Positions 33,661-46,176 of a DNA stretch of 64,000 nt are shown here, one piece after another. The notes beneath the pieces were generated by a model. The model worked only from the letters and a program-made list of their open reading frames with translations. It did no database searches and was not told where the DNA came from. The DNA lies in the NCBI RefSeq assembly GCF_015706575.1, contig NW_024037052.1, forward strand, positions 2,046,001 through 2,110,000, given 5' to 3'. Source of the DNA: Patiria miniata. Taxonomy: Eukaryota > Echinodermata > Asteroidea > Valvatida > Asterinidae. Position 1 is the stretch's first letter; every line of letters begins with the position of its first letter. The position numbers were made by a program, and so were the translations under genes.

Positions 33661-34594
33661 CAAGACTAACATGCAAAACGGCTAGCTGTGCAGTCGCACT
33701 TGTTAAATTATCCTTTATCCTATTATTATTAAAAGATCATACGGTGTCTGCACTCTGATGTCTGTATGTCTGTCGGTCTGTCTGTGTGTCACTTTTTTTG
33801 TGTAAAAGGCCTAGCGTGTGCACAAAATGCAATGGTTATTTTGTAGGTGTCCAGGCAGTGTATAGGCCTATGCATGTCCTGTGCTATGATTTGTCTCTGG
33901 CAAATATCAATACAAGAGAGGGACTGATCAGTATTTAAAAACTTTGCAGTTGAAATGCTTGAAAGTTGCCTTCATGAAGTGATTTTGCGTAAAGACAAAA
34001 ACAGGTGTTTATTTTTAACCATGTGTTTAAGTATCGCCCATGCACAAAAACAATCAATCGTGCTGCGCCCGCAAAGAAAATCAAATCAATGGCTTTAAAT
34101 GGGAGCTAGCTATAGTTTGGTTCCCTGACCAAAATATTCTGACTATTTCTGAAATTCTGAAGAATATCGGCACGGGGTTTCCGAAAAGTCCGAAGTTTGC
34201 ATTTCGTCGACAATCTCGGATAGCGCCCGGGTATATCCGGGTATAAATAAAAGGTTTTATTTACCTGCCATCATCATCACAAAAAATGTAAAAATGAGTC
34301 GATAATTGATATTCATTGATTTCATATATAAAACTTAATATCAATGGCGATTCTGCACATCAAGTATATATGCACTCAGATCGTACGTCATGTACTACAG
34401 GATGTATAAAGAGAACTCGGAAACCCAGATGTAAATGTAAATCATATCAAAAAAAATCTAATAAAAATTGTCACATAAGTTCAAAGATCATGTAAAACGC
34501 CCTTGTGTCTTCTCTCTAATGATACCTTGAGTGTGTCTCTCTGGCCGCGGATGACTGAGCATTCGTTATTATTCTGTCAAGGGTCAAAACCTGT
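33661..34594. other. unassigned sequence
   Basis: No exon or repeat recognised. A 68-codon frame (34040-34246) has no supporting feature. Confidence 0.3.
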
Positions 34595-34612
34595 ACATTT
34601 AGCAGTGTTGTA

Positions 34613-34745
34613 GTCGAGACCGGATAGTCCGAGACCGAGACCAAGATCGAGACCTGAAGTTGCGAGACCGAGACCGAGACCAGCCCCTTCAAGGCGGACC
34701 GAGACTGAGACCAAAATGGTCCGAGACCGAGACCGAGACCGAGAC
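34613..34745. repeat. GAGACC minisatellite, left end
   Basis: The hexamer GAGACC (often CGAGAC) repeats about fifteen times with interruptions, starting just inside the left terminal inverted repeat of the 9.1 kb segment. The matching array at 43555-43710 is at its right end. The frames through it encode repeats only. Confidence 0.9.
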
Positions 34746-36459
34746 CGCGGATAATAAATAACAATAATCTAAATAAACAACAAGACACTAATTACAGCTG
34801 AACAGTCTGTCTTTGAGATGTTGATGTTCATGCGGATGTGAAGGAAGTGACTGAAAGTTAGGAATCACTTGTACCTGTTTAATTGTGTCATGCGAGTGCT
34901 CTTCGTGTTTGCTTCATGCCATAAATTACAGCATGGCAACAGAATTTGTTATTGTCACAATTAATTAAAAAAATTGGAAACAACCTAATTTAAAGAAGGG
35001 GAAAACCTTATTTGATGAACTCCATATATTTTTGCCACTTTTTTTTAAAAATTGTTTAACTACTATAAAGTGTAAATCTGATGAAGAAACTCTAACTTAG
35101 GAGTACGACAATTTGAACTAGTTTTTGCAAAACTTGAACATGTTGAAACTTGACAAAAGTAAAACGTTAAAGGTGGATGTTTCATCTGTAATAGGAACTC
35201 GGACCCTAAACTCCACAGCTACCCCTTGGTTTCAGCAATGACCACTAACGGATATTTAAATGCAACTTTAATTTTACATTGGACCTCCTTGTAAACCTGA
35301 TTCGAAAAAAAATTGGAGCAAGAAAATATTGATTTATTTTTTAAAATTTCAGTCATGGAATATAGATTTGTACATGTAGACCAAAATATTGAGAGATGGT
35401 AGCCAGATATGGATTGGTCTGCCCCCCCCCCCATCCCTCTTTGTGATTCTCCTTCCAACCCTGCATGTTTGTGTGTCCCCTACATGCTTGTTTCTTGTTC
35501 CTCTGTCATTTACCTCTGAAGAAGGCCTGGCTAAGGCTGAAATGTAATGCCACTTTATTTTTGTTTAATGTCAATAACGTTACATATACTATAGAAGTTT
35601 GATGAACCCTATTTGCCTGATCTATCTTATGTTAATCTGCCCGCCGTCATCATCGTCATTAAGCTCATTGAGAATATGGCCGACACAATAGAAGGACGCA
35701 GTCACAAACTGAATGTGGTGGGCGAATGTACTTTTAGGATTCATGGCTCAGTGCGCACGCCTCTCTGTGTTTTGTACCGTGTCATCGTATCGCCCGCATC
35801 AGCTACTTTGCTGGGCAATTTACTTGAGTATTTTAGTGATTAACAAGTACGACATATTGCCAATATATTAATAGTTTATTGTGATGGCCGTAAACAGCAT
35901 ATAGCGATTAATGGAACACAATTCTTTTCGACTCATGCAAATGGAATTGACATTTTGGGAGGAGACGAGGCAGGCAATTAGACTCTATTTTTGTGTGACT
36001 ATGGCAGTAGCTCAATTTGTGTTTATCACAGATGAAAAGATGAATACATGGCGAGTCAAAAAGAAAGTGACCACATGATAAAAAAAATGGCATGCTCCAT
36101 TTCGTAAAAAATATAATTGGGATAAAAAACATGTTATTGAGTAGTAACTGTGAACATTTCATGTAATTTGTATACTCTATTCCCAAGTCGTGTCTATTTT
36201 GATAAAGAGATCACAAAATTCAGCTGTCCACCACTAATACCAATTTAACAGTCTACGAATTGATAAATATCCATTAATAAATATAATGAAAAACTAGAGC
36301 TGTATGTCTGTTTGCAAACAGAACACAGGGCCTTTTCGCATTTTACAAATATTTGTTTCGTTTGTCCTTTTGCAGTCACTTTTCAGAGTGCTTCATACAG
36401 TTAAAGGTTGTTCAAAACACTTAGAATAATTCCTAAAGTATAATTTTATCAAATGATGT
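34746..36459. other. unassigned interior of the 9.1 kb segment
   Basis: No transposase, exon or hairpin recognised. The longest frame (35613-35843, 76 codons) resembles no family I know. CTGGCTAAGGCTGAAATGTA near 35527 is within ordinary low-complexity sequence. Confidence 0.3.
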
Positions 36460-38477
36460 CACTTGCCCTGCAATGACGTCATCCTTAAGACCCTTCTCAA
36501 TGCACATTTTGTCATTGTGATTTTGGTTTGAACCAAGTTTAATGTCAATCCGATGAAAGAAATTGTGCAATTTGTGGAAGCAGAATAAAATTATAAATAT
36601 CTAAAAAATTATAAAAACCAAATGATGACGTCATCGTGACGTCACTTTAAACTTTGTATACTAGTACCATTATTTACCTACCCACTAAGTTTCATGACAG
36701 TCAGACCTTTCCTTATATGTATTTTAAAAAATCGCATTTTTATTACGTCATAATGATGTCAGATATTTTTTTCAAAATTTTGTGCAAATACCATTTACCT
36801 AACAGACCAAATACACAAAGAATTTTGAATTTTGCATGTTACGTTCATGAGATATGGCAAAAAGGTCAAAAACTTCAAATATTCATATAAAATCTCCGGA
36901 TGACGTCATCATGGCGTCACCTAATTTTTTTTTTACGTATAACACATCCCGGTCTAGCCACATACCAAGTTTCAACCCAATTAGACTCACAGTTCTGTAG
37001 ATATAGGACTTCATAATATGCACGTAAATTTTCAAAAATCAATAAAAAAATAGTTGATGACGTTATCATGACGTCATAGTCTTGGCATAATTTTTGTATG
37101 AGGGTCTTTCTTTGCTGTAACATTGATGACGATTCCAGATCGCCAAGTTATAGAAATGGTGGCTTGAAAAGGTGTACAAAGTCAATGGGCTAACACGTGT
37201 ACAAAGTTAACGGGCTAAAAAAAATGCAGAAAAATTGTACCTTTAAATTTGTAATTTGCCTTTGAACTGAAACTTTTTTATGAAATATTACTTGATATTC
37301 TGACCCTTAGGTATATGTTCAATCGAATGACAGCGCGAAAAAAAAATACGATTTCTCTTTCCTTCTCATAGTAATTCTCGGCTGAAGTTCAGAACTACTC
37401 AGTAAGATATCAGTGTTGTATAGGAAAAGACTGGTGGAAAATCCCACTGCAGAAAAACTGCACCTTTAAATAAGTAACATAGGGCTTTTCGGCATTATGA
37501 TTTTTTATTATACGTCCCTGACTATGCGCATGCATGAACATAAAATCTGTCAAAGTTAGCCGAAAATCGGCTAAAACGGTCACTGTGATGTGGACAGGAT
37601 TTGACCTCGGCAACACGTGCTCTGCAGGCTGACTGTATGTGCGTAACGTACGTGTATGTACATGTACATACATGTACATATAGACGTTCTGTGCATGTTT
37701 TAGAGCAGAGGTATTGTCAACCTGAAGTTTTAAGAAGTTCTAAAACATAAAAACTGCCATGGTTGATTTTTCAGGAATTTTCAAATGAAAAAAGGTATTT
37801 TTATTATAACTTCTGGTCTGATGACGTCATTTGCCTAAAACTTCGCACACGTCTTAAGTGGGTCAAGGTCATTATATACACCAATATTTAGGCGATTCCG
37901 ACAAACTTCGCCACAGACATCTATTCAAAATACATTTTTGAAAATGTTCAACCTGTCGCTAGAGGGCGCTCGAAGATTGCATGACGTCATCGGTAGATGA
38001 TTTTAAGAATATTCTCAGCCAAGAGACTAACAACGTTAAAAGCAAGTTCATATCTATAACCACTTTTAAATAATAAGCCACTTCCTGTCTCGGCCTTTTT
38101 CGACCGGAAGCAAGGGTCACGTGATTGCACGCACACTGAATGGAATAAAGACCTCAACCTACTCTACCACTTGCCGGCAACAGAATGCTGCGGACGCGTA
38201 CGGTTGATTTCTTATGCATTTTTGAATATTAAAAGTGTCACAATTTAATTGCCTATAAATAAATACCGGATGACGTCATCATGACGTCATCATGACACAA
38301 TGTTGTTTGAATTAGGGTCTTTGCTTGAACAAAGAGTGGTGTAAATGAATTACTGGCAAACAGTCGAAAATGCCCTTTGAAAATCGACAATTTTTTTAAT
38401 TTCTGTGTACAAAGTCTATGGGCAAAATTAAATATTCAAAATTCTATAATAAATTAGTCGATGACGTCACCATGACA
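36460..38477. repeat. CRE-rich degenerate repeat (GATGACGTCATCATGACGTC)
   Basis: TGACGTCA palindromes or close variants recur at about 36475, 36627, 36900, 37060, 37070, 37823, 37981, 38272, 38283 and 38460, often as a pair (GATGACGTCATCATGACGTC). They are separated by roughly 150-400 bp of similar wording such as GTACAAAGTCAATGGGC and AAACTTTGTATAC. This looks like an old tandem or dispersed repeat. TGACGTCA is the CREB/ATF site, but position inside a transposon-like segment argues for repeat origin; regulatory use is not shown. Confidence 0.6.
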
Positions 38478-38504
38478 TCAATCTTCGGGACACATCTTTA
38501 CTAT

Positions 38505-38990
38505 AGGGACTATGCTTGCATTTGGGGCCGAAAGGTCAAGGGTCAAGGTCACAGTGGCTGAAACAATAGAGCGCGATAACTTGAGAAATACTTTACATCT
38601 GATCTTCAAATTTAGTTTGTGGATTGTCCTTTGCAATTCTAAGAAGCCTTTTGCATTTGGGGCCAAAAGGTCAAGGGTCAAGGTCACAGTGACTTAAACA
38701 AAAGAAATTTTGTCAGCGCGATAACTTGAGAAATACTTTACATATGAACTTCAAATTTGGTTTGTGTATTGTTCTTGGTAATCCTAAGAAGCCTAATGCA
38801 TTTGGGGCCGAAAGGTCAAGGGTCAAGGTCACAGTGGCTGAAACAATAAAAAATTTTGTCAGCGCGATAACTTGAGATATACTTTACATATGAACTTCAA
38901 ATCTGGTTTGTGGATTGTCCTTGGCAATCCTAAGAAGCCTATCGCATTGGGGGTCGATAGGTCAAGGGTGAAGGTCACAGTGGCTAAAAC
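38505..38990. repeat. ~130-150 bp tandem repeat with AAGGTCAAGGGTCAAGGTCA core
   Basis: Four copies start near 38517, 38649, 38798 and 38946, each with GCATTTGGGGCCGAAAGGTC followed by AAGGGTCAAGGTCACAGTGG and ending with GCGATAACTTGAGAAATACT. The core contains up to three AGGTCA-type half-sites, including TCAAGGTCA, the extended monomer site known for ERR/SF-1-type nuclear receptors. Frames through the unit are by-products. Confidence 0.8.
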
Positions 38991-39185
38991 AATAGAAATC
39001 TTGTATTTATTCTGAGATCATAGGGATTAGGGATTAATTCATATAAAACCTACAGAAGACACTAATGCTGTCAATGAACGTTCCATGTGACCAAGGTACA
39101 TGTAAGTTGATGTTAAAAGAGTGGTGTTATGTCATGAAAACAGTCACGGTTGCGGGGCATTTGTGTTTGTAAACACAACTGACTT

Positions 39186-42100
39186 GTTGAGTGGTCGGGC
39201 ACAACCCGACCACTCTTTGGATTGTTGCGATTAATCTTTCTTTCTTCCTTTTTTTTTTTTTTTTTTTTTTCTGCAAAGCACGTTTCCGCGTGTTTTCTCC
39301 TAAACGGCATATGATATGAGCTTGTAACTTTTAACATATATTGACCCTCATTCCGAGTGGTGCATATTACACTGACGTCATTATGACGTCATCGGGTGTC
39401 AAATTACAAGCGATTTTCGTTGAAAAAATGACGATCTTCTTTCATCTATAACTCTCCAACAAAATGATCAATTATGCTCCAACCTTGTAATCAGATAGAC
39501 CATAAATTGATAAACATTTTTGTAGTGTACGTAAACTCGCTTTACCTTTACTTCCGGGTCTACAGGAAGGTCAAAGTTAGGTGAATTCAAAATGAAGACA
39601 TTATCCTGAAATCGAAACAAAGCACAATTTCTTCCAAACAGTTTACGGTATGATCATAAAACCTAGTGTAAACTTGTACCATGTTACTATTGTTACGTAA
39701 TCATGGCGTCATCAGGTATCAAATTACAAGCGATTTGATTGCCGATTTGACAAAATACTTTGACCTATATCTCTTGAACTAAATAGAGTATCGTGTTCGT
39801 TTTTTCCCGAGGTTGTAAACGGTGCCTTGAGCAACATTTCTTATTCCCGGGCACAAAACTGCTTGACCTTTACTTCCGGTGTTACCGGAAGTGCAATAGA
39901 AACTGAATCTAACTCTAAAACGGAAACATTTTACTACAGACAAATACATTATGGAAGTGTTCAATGAGAAATGCCAATCACAAACACATAATTTGGACGT
40001 CATCCACGAAAGGGCGCCCTGTAGCGGCACATCGAAAACAGTTTAATCTTTTAAAATGTTAAAACCCTCAATCAAATTTGTATGATATATTGCCCCTATA
40101 TATCTCGTGAGCAACCACAAATGAGTTTGCAAGGTTTCATAATCATGACATCATCAGACCGGAAGTTACTGTAGGGAGAATTCCACAATGATCATTTTAT
40201 TTTGAATTTAAATCCATCGTTTGATCCCTGTCTCATGACTTTGTTTTTTGCCCCCCCCCCCTAAAAATGACATCTGTTACACTTAATATGGACCTTTTGC
40301 TCCCAAATACTGTGACGTCATCAAACTGGAAGTTAGCTGTTAATATTACATACACTTAATTTCCATGTTTCCATGCGTTATTTTTACTGATTGATAAACA
40401 AGTGTCCTCCCTTCCCTGTTTTGACTGATGACGCCATCAAACCGGAAATAACTTGTACGTGTACCCAATTGTTTACTTAAATTTATCATTCCTTAAAAGA
40501 CGCATTCTTTTTGTACAAAATAAATGGTACTGGAAATGTGGAAGTTCTTGGTCCTTTTTTTCTGACATAAACATGTTCATAACTTAACTGGACAGTGTCT
40601 AATGAAATTGTTGTCTACCCGACTACTCTGCGTTTGTAACAACAAACGCGAACCTCTAGTTTAATTTTAATTTCAAACGACAGTAATTTGTCTTATATTA
40701 TTGAAAAGGAAGGCCTATTCTCTATAGGCTGACTTCTTCATACTTTAAAAGGAATAGAGCCAATTGTTGTCTTCATACTCATTAATCAACGACTGAATCA
40801 CCCCCTTTATCAGTACCTCAATGTCTCGAATCGTTTGAATACTTTTACTTCTAAATATCATTGCTCCCTGTGACTTTCGGATCAGGAAGATATACATGGA
40901 GTTAACACACTATGAGGTCTCAGTATTAAGCTTGCTTGTTAGCCGCGCTTGTCTACTGGCCTTGCATTTAAGTGCAATATCATCATTAAAAATCCACGAT
41001 GGAGGAAAATCATTAATCATTCATATTAAATATAATATCAACAATACTGGCAAGCAATGAGGCAAAAAGCAAGCACTTAATGACTGTGTTCTTTTGTTTT
41101 ATAATCTGGCGGTTATTATAAATGACAACATAAACAAAGAAAGGCTTCAGTGATCACGCTTTTGAGTGAAATTAATTGTCCTTGAGTACGGCAGCCTTTA
41201 TTATGGGGATCGGGCACCACACGGTCGCTGTTTTATATACATGTATATAGGGTATATTCTTTTAAAATTTCAGGGATTATTATTAAATCACTATAAAACC
41301 CATATCCACCTGATGCCATTTTAATAACCCCAGAAGAGTGGGGTTTTTTTTGCCAAAATAAAGAATGTACATACCCATCTTTTGCTGACCTTTGTTTTTG
41401 TGAGCGGAGCGTCTATTTGGGAAAAATGGCGAAATAAGCCCAAAATGAGAATCATTTGTGTTTGCAGTAAAAAAAAAAAGAGTCAACAATTTTACGTTGA
41501 CACACAATTTTGGACAAACGGTCTCTTGAAGGGGCAGGGACACTTTCCATAATTGTTTTGGGGAAAAACAGAAGTTACAAAATATTTCAACAGTTATGTA
41601 AACTTATGCGTCGAATTTTGTTTTCGGAATTTTGCCTTAATAGCAGTCTAAAAGTAACTAGAGGTTCGCGTTTGTTGTTACAAACGCAGAGTGGTCGGGT
41701 AGACAACCATTTCATTCGGATAGACAACCATTTCATTAGACATTGTCCAGTTAAGTTATGAATATGTTTATGTCAGAAAAAAAGGACCAAGAACTTCAAC
41801 ATTTTCAGTACCAATTATTTTATACAAAAAGAATGCGTCTTTTAAGGTTTGATAAATTTCAGTAAAAAACAGTTGGGTACACGTACAAGTTATTTCCGGT
41901 TTGATGGCGTCATCAGTCAAAACAGGGAAGGGAGGACACTTGTTTATCATTAAGTAAAAATAACGCATGGAAATATGGAAATGAAGTGTATGTAATAATA
42001 ACAGTTAACTTTCAGTTTTTTGGGGGCAAAAAACAAAGTCATGAGATAGGGATCAAATGATGGATTTAAATTAAAAATAAAATGGTCATTGTTGAATTCT

Positions 42101-43117
42101 CCCTAAAGAAACTTCCGGTCTGATGACGTCATGATTATGAAACCGTACAAATTCATTTGTGGTTGCTCACGGGATATATAAGGGCAATATATTATAAAAA
42201 TTTGATTGAGGGTTTTAACATTTTAAAAGATTAAACTGTTTTCTATGTGCCGCTGGAGGGCGCCCTTTCGTGGATGACGTCAAAATAATGTTTTTTGATT
42301 GGCATTCCTCACTTAACACTTCCATAATGTATTTGTCTGTAGTAAAATGCTTCCATGTTAGAGTTAGATTCAGTTTCTATTGCACTTCCGGTAACACCGG
42401 AAGTAAAGGTCAAGCAGTTTTGTGCCCGGGAATAAGAAATGTTGCTCAAGGCACCGTCTACAACCTCACGAAAAAACGAACACGATACTCTATTTAGTTC
42501 AAGAGATATAGGTCAAAGTATTTTGTCAAATCGTGCAATAAAATCGCTTGTAATTTGATACCTGATGACGTCATGATAACGTAACAACAGTTATAACATC
42601 TTTGTAACATTGTACATGTTCACACTAGGTTTTATGATCATACCGTAAACCGTTTGGAAGAAATAGTGCTTTGTTTCGATTTCAGGCTAATTACGACTTA
42701 TTTTGAATTCACCTAAACTTGACCTTCCGGTAGACCCGGAAGTAAAGGCCAAGCGAGTTTACGTACACGACAAAAAATGTTTATCAATTTATGGTCTATC
42801 AGATAACAAGGTAGGAGCATAATTGATTAATTTGTTGAAGAGTTATAGATGAAAGGAGATCGTCATTTTTTCAACAAAAATCGCTTGTAATTTGACAGCC
42901 GATGACGTCATAATGACGTCATTGTAATATGCACCACTCGGAATGAGGTTCAATATATGTTAAAAGTTACAAGTTCATATCAAATACCGTTTTAGGAGAA
43001 AACCCGCGGAAACGTGCTATGCAGAAGAAAAAAAAAGAACGAAAGAAAAGAAAGAAAGAAAGAAAGATTAATCGCAACAAATCCATAGAGTGGTCGGGTT
43101 GTGCCCGACCACTCAAC
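39186..43117. mobile_element. ~3.9 kb foldback element with ~1.5 kb arms
   Basis: Left arm 39186-40661 and right arm 41656-43117 are reverse complements over nearly their full length. Matching landmarks are GAGTGGTCGGG/CCCGACCACTC at the outer ends, CATTCCGAGTGGTGCATATT, CTTCCGGTGTTACCGGAAG, GACCGGAAGTTACTG and CTAGAGGTTCGCGTTTGTTG at the inner ends. The outer ends are themselves small hairpins (GTGGTCGGG, short loop, CCCGACCAC). The loop (40662-41655) is ~1 kb and has no recognised coding sequence. A diverged relative lies at 49416-50470. No target duplication was identified. Confidence 0.85.
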
Positions 43118-43119
43118 AA

Positions 43120-43554
43120 AAAGAAAGGCTTTTTCGCAAATTTTGCGAAAAAGCCAAAAAACGTTTTCCCGCCTCCACGAATAAAGGAAAATTTGAAAAA
43201 GAAAATAGAAAAAAAATCACCAATATTTCTAGGGAAAAAGAGTTGAATTGTTCCCATATTCAAAATACAAAATCGGACGGTAAAAATAATGTTTCAGTCT
43301 TGATTCATAAGATTTAAATCTCAGTTGTATTTGGAATCAATGAGGATGGCTATAAAGTGCTTGTTTCAACAGATCATCCCACAATAAAAACGGAAATAAG
43401 AAGAGGAGCAATGGTTATTGGTATATGCCTGACTCACTAGAAAGTGAAGAGAGACATGTCCATTAGCATAACACTGCAGTCACATTTGCCCTAAACTGAT
43501 TCTTTACTTAACCCTATGAGGGCCGGGGGCGGAATCCGCCCCCCCCCTCACTTT
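43120..43554. other. unassigned sequence with a strong hairpin
   Basis: GGCTTTTTCGCAAATTTTGC followed by GAAAAAGCC at 43127-43155 forms a hairpin directly outside the foldback. The rest is AT-rich, ending with a GGGCGG...CCGCCCC block near 43530. No gene recognised. Confidence 0.4.
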
Positions 43555-43719
43555 TTGGCTGGTCTCGACTCGAGACCAGCCAAAATATCGAGACCAAAGG
43601 GGACTGAGACCGAGAGCAAGACCGAGACCACAGCTCCCAAGACCGAGACCGAGACCGAGACCGGAAAAAAAGTGGTCTCGAGACCGAGACCGAGACCGGT
43701 CTCGAGACCTACAACACTG
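43555..43719. repeat. GAGACC minisatellite, right end
   Basis: About fifteen GAGACC/CGAGAC units lie between the palindrome GGCTGGTCTCGA/CTCGAGACCAGCC (43557-43582) and the terminal CTACAACACTG. It mirrors 34613-34745 and helps define the 9.1 kb segment. Confidence 0.88.
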
Positions 43720-43727
43720 ACATTTAG

Positions 43728-44353
43728 TAAAAATTATTAAGATACAGCAAAGATGAAAGGACAGGAAGAAAAAAATCATTAAATTCAGAAAGCAAACCTG
43801 CATCAACTTGTATCTAATTTTATTAACTGTTTGGTGTTAAATTATAAGATCTGTTTATAAAAAAAACACTGACAAGATTGCCTCAGGATACACGTTTTAG
43901 ATGTATGCACATTGTTGTTTATGAGACACACTATAAAAGAAATACATGCGGATTAGTGAATATGCCCGCGGGTTAGTTAAGAGTCTGTTTCAGTAGGCCG
44001 GCTGGCTAGTGGCAAAAAGGAGTTAGAGGAAATGTACATCATTGGCTTTTGCTGTAATTTTCAGAAATGAACTATTTGTGGGGTTAGTATAATAGATCAA
44101 ATATTGTTGCACTCACACGTTTGAAGTTTTGTGTTCCAAAATGCTGTTAAAACCATGAAAAACAAAAATGTTCAAGTAGTCTATTTCCCTGACTCCACTA
44201 AAGATGAAATGGATAAAAAAATACCGGAAAATTGTAAGGGAATCAGTCTAGCTGGCCTGCACCCGTTCATGAACATGGAACCAATAGCAAACAAAATTTG
44301 GACGGAAAAAATGGTAAATTAGGAGTAGTAGTTGAAAAATAGTCAGGTTTTTC
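43728..44353. other. unassigned sequence
   Basis: A 63-codon frame (44131-44322) is present without domain or splice support. No repeat recognised. Confidence 0.3.
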
Positions 44354-44381
44354 CCAACGGTGGTCGGCCGACCACCGTTGG
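44354..44381. repeat. 28 bp perfect palindrome
   Basis: CCAACGGTGGTCGG is followed at once by its exact reverse complement, with no loop. Base composition is far from the AT-rich surroundings. Confidence 0.85.
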
Positions 44382-44550
44382 AAATGTATACAAAAGTACA
44401 ATGTTTTTCTTGAAAATAACTTCACACCAGGGCCCCTAATTTTACATGATGCTTTAGACTGTCATTTACCAACATCCTAGTAAGGTATTTCGTAACAACT
44501 TGGTAGTTTTATTTTTGATGTTTGCAAATGTTGTATTTTTAGTCCGAAAA

Positions 44551-44586
44551 TTTGGGACTCTCAATACTGTGTATGAGAGTCCCAAA
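44551..44586. repeat. 13 bp-arm hairpin
   Basis: TTTGGGACTCTCA and TGAGAGTCCCAAA are separated by 10 bases. No T-run or gene end adjoins, so there is no basis for calling a terminator or structured RNA. Confidence 0.6.
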
Positions 44587-45997
44587 ACCTAAGGAATTGA
44601 AAACATGCAATACAAGAAAATAGACTGGCACCTGAAACAACCAGTCCAACAACTCTTCGGCAGTACTGCATCGATCAACTGTGCCAAAAGAAACGTGTGG
44701 CATGAACCGGGAACTTGTCTCTATGTTTACTACACATTTATCCATAGTCAGCCACCAGACAAATGACTATGAATAAACAGGTCAGTCTTTTCAAATAGTT
44801 GGACCATGGTTGGACATGTACCAGTCTAGTCTTTAGCCTCATTTTGAAATCACTTGACTTCCCTCTCATGTGCAAAATATTGATGAAATGTCTCCTTTAA
44901 ACATTGAATTGAGTCTGCAAATTTGGTTGGTGAAATTCAGAGGACCTTTTCTTTGCCCAGTGGAATTTTTGGAGAAATTTGCTGGCTAAAGAGTGAGTAA
45001 AGTGGGCCTGGTTTAGTTTTACACGTTTCAGAACACTCCAGGCACCAGTCTGTGTCGAACCCTGCCGGAAACGAAGCCAAGTTTTGAAAAAGGGCCGTCA
45101 TGTTAATTTTTACTGTGAAGGACGGGAGCATTACATTAAAAAAGGGGGTTAAAAAATTATCATTCCTGCTTAATTTGTAATGGAGAGAGAAATACATCTA
45201 GATCAATTTGAGCTTGGTTTTAAAATCAAAAGTGGAAATACTACATAGTTTCTTGAAATTAAAGCTGGAGAAGCATATTACAACAGACCCCTAAATTTTC
45301 AGAAACTAACATGGAAAAGAAAGGGTGAAAATTACACTTTGAAAACAAATTAAACTAAGGTGTATCTGCTTATTTTAAGAAGAGTGATATGTTACCCAAA
45401 AATTCACTGAGGGTTAAAATGCATTACATGGATATAATCTTTAAAATATAACCCGTGATGATAAAGCCTGTCTATTGAAGCATTGTTGCTCAGCCTGCGA
45501 TACGCAGATAAATCATGTCATACATAATGCAGTAAGCACGGGAATTGACACAAAGAGACAAAACCATTAACTTGTGCTTCCAAATATTAATTGACATCGA
45601 GAGGTTTTTGATAAGAAAACACATAACCTGCTATCATATATAATGCAGTATAACTACTAGCTTGCCCAGTCGTATTCGCTATGATTGCTAAACGTTTAAT
45701 GACTGCAAAGGAATCACCCCCGATGCATGAATTAATTGTGTTTGACTCGTGGCAGAAAAAAATACCCTTGAAATGTATGTGGGAGGCTGCCTCTAGAATA
45801 CTGAATCAGACTTAAAATTGAAAACCGTCTACTAAATAAATAAATAATAAGTCATGCCATTTGTTGGCAATTGCCAATTCGGTTTTGACGTTTGTAATTA
45901 TGAAAAAGTCGTTTTGCCTGATAATATGGTGAACAACAAATTGATCGAGCTGTCATACATAATGAGGCAACTGCGGAAAATGCGATACCATTGCGGT
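44587..45997. other. unassigned sequence
   Basis: No exon, domain or repeat end recognised on either strand. Short frames (for example 45197-44937) lack support. Confidence 0.3.
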
Positions 45998-46176
45998 CAG
46001 TGGCGTATCCAGCTTTTCATGTCGGGGGGCAACCGCACTCGCACATCCGCGCCGAAAATGTAGACATGTTTTTTTTCTCCGGACACTTTTGATGAAAATA
46101 GTTACTTAAAAAATCTTTCCAAAAAATCCCCGGGGGGCAAGATGCCCCCCTCCCCCCTCCTTCTGGATACGCCTCT
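45998..46176. mobile_element. 179 bp hAT-like MITE
   Basis: CAGTGGCGTATCCAG at the left faces CTGGATACGCCTCT at the right, with a G-run inside one end and C-runs inside the other. Flanks CATTGCGGT and CATTTGTGGT are similar, consistent with an eroded target duplication. It belongs to the same end-type as 15737-16169 and 22972-23675. Confidence 0.7.

Larger units (their letters stand above)
34603..43719. mobile_element. 9.1 kb hAT-bounded segment with perfect 8 bp TSD
   Basis: CAGTGTTGTAG opens the segment at 34603 and CTACAACACTG closes it at 43719. ACATTTAG lies immediately outside on both sides (34595-34602 and 43720-43727). The 8 bp duplication and CAG/CTG ends fit the hAT superfamily. 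Just inside each end is a GAGACC minisatellite. The interior holds CRE-rich repeats, a half-site tandem repeat and a ~3.9 kb foldback, but no transposase. It may be one very large non-autonomous element. Alternatively it is a small GAGACC element (34603-34745 plus 43555-43719) opened by later insertions. The outer borders are well supported; the internal history is not. Confidence 0.7.

Noticed and set aside
43019..43317. Lysine-rich open frames
   Set aside because: They come from GAAA-type simple sequence at the foldback end.
44551..44586. Terminator or small structured RNA
   Set aside because: A simple 13 bp hairpin without a T-run, conserved context or adjoining gene end.
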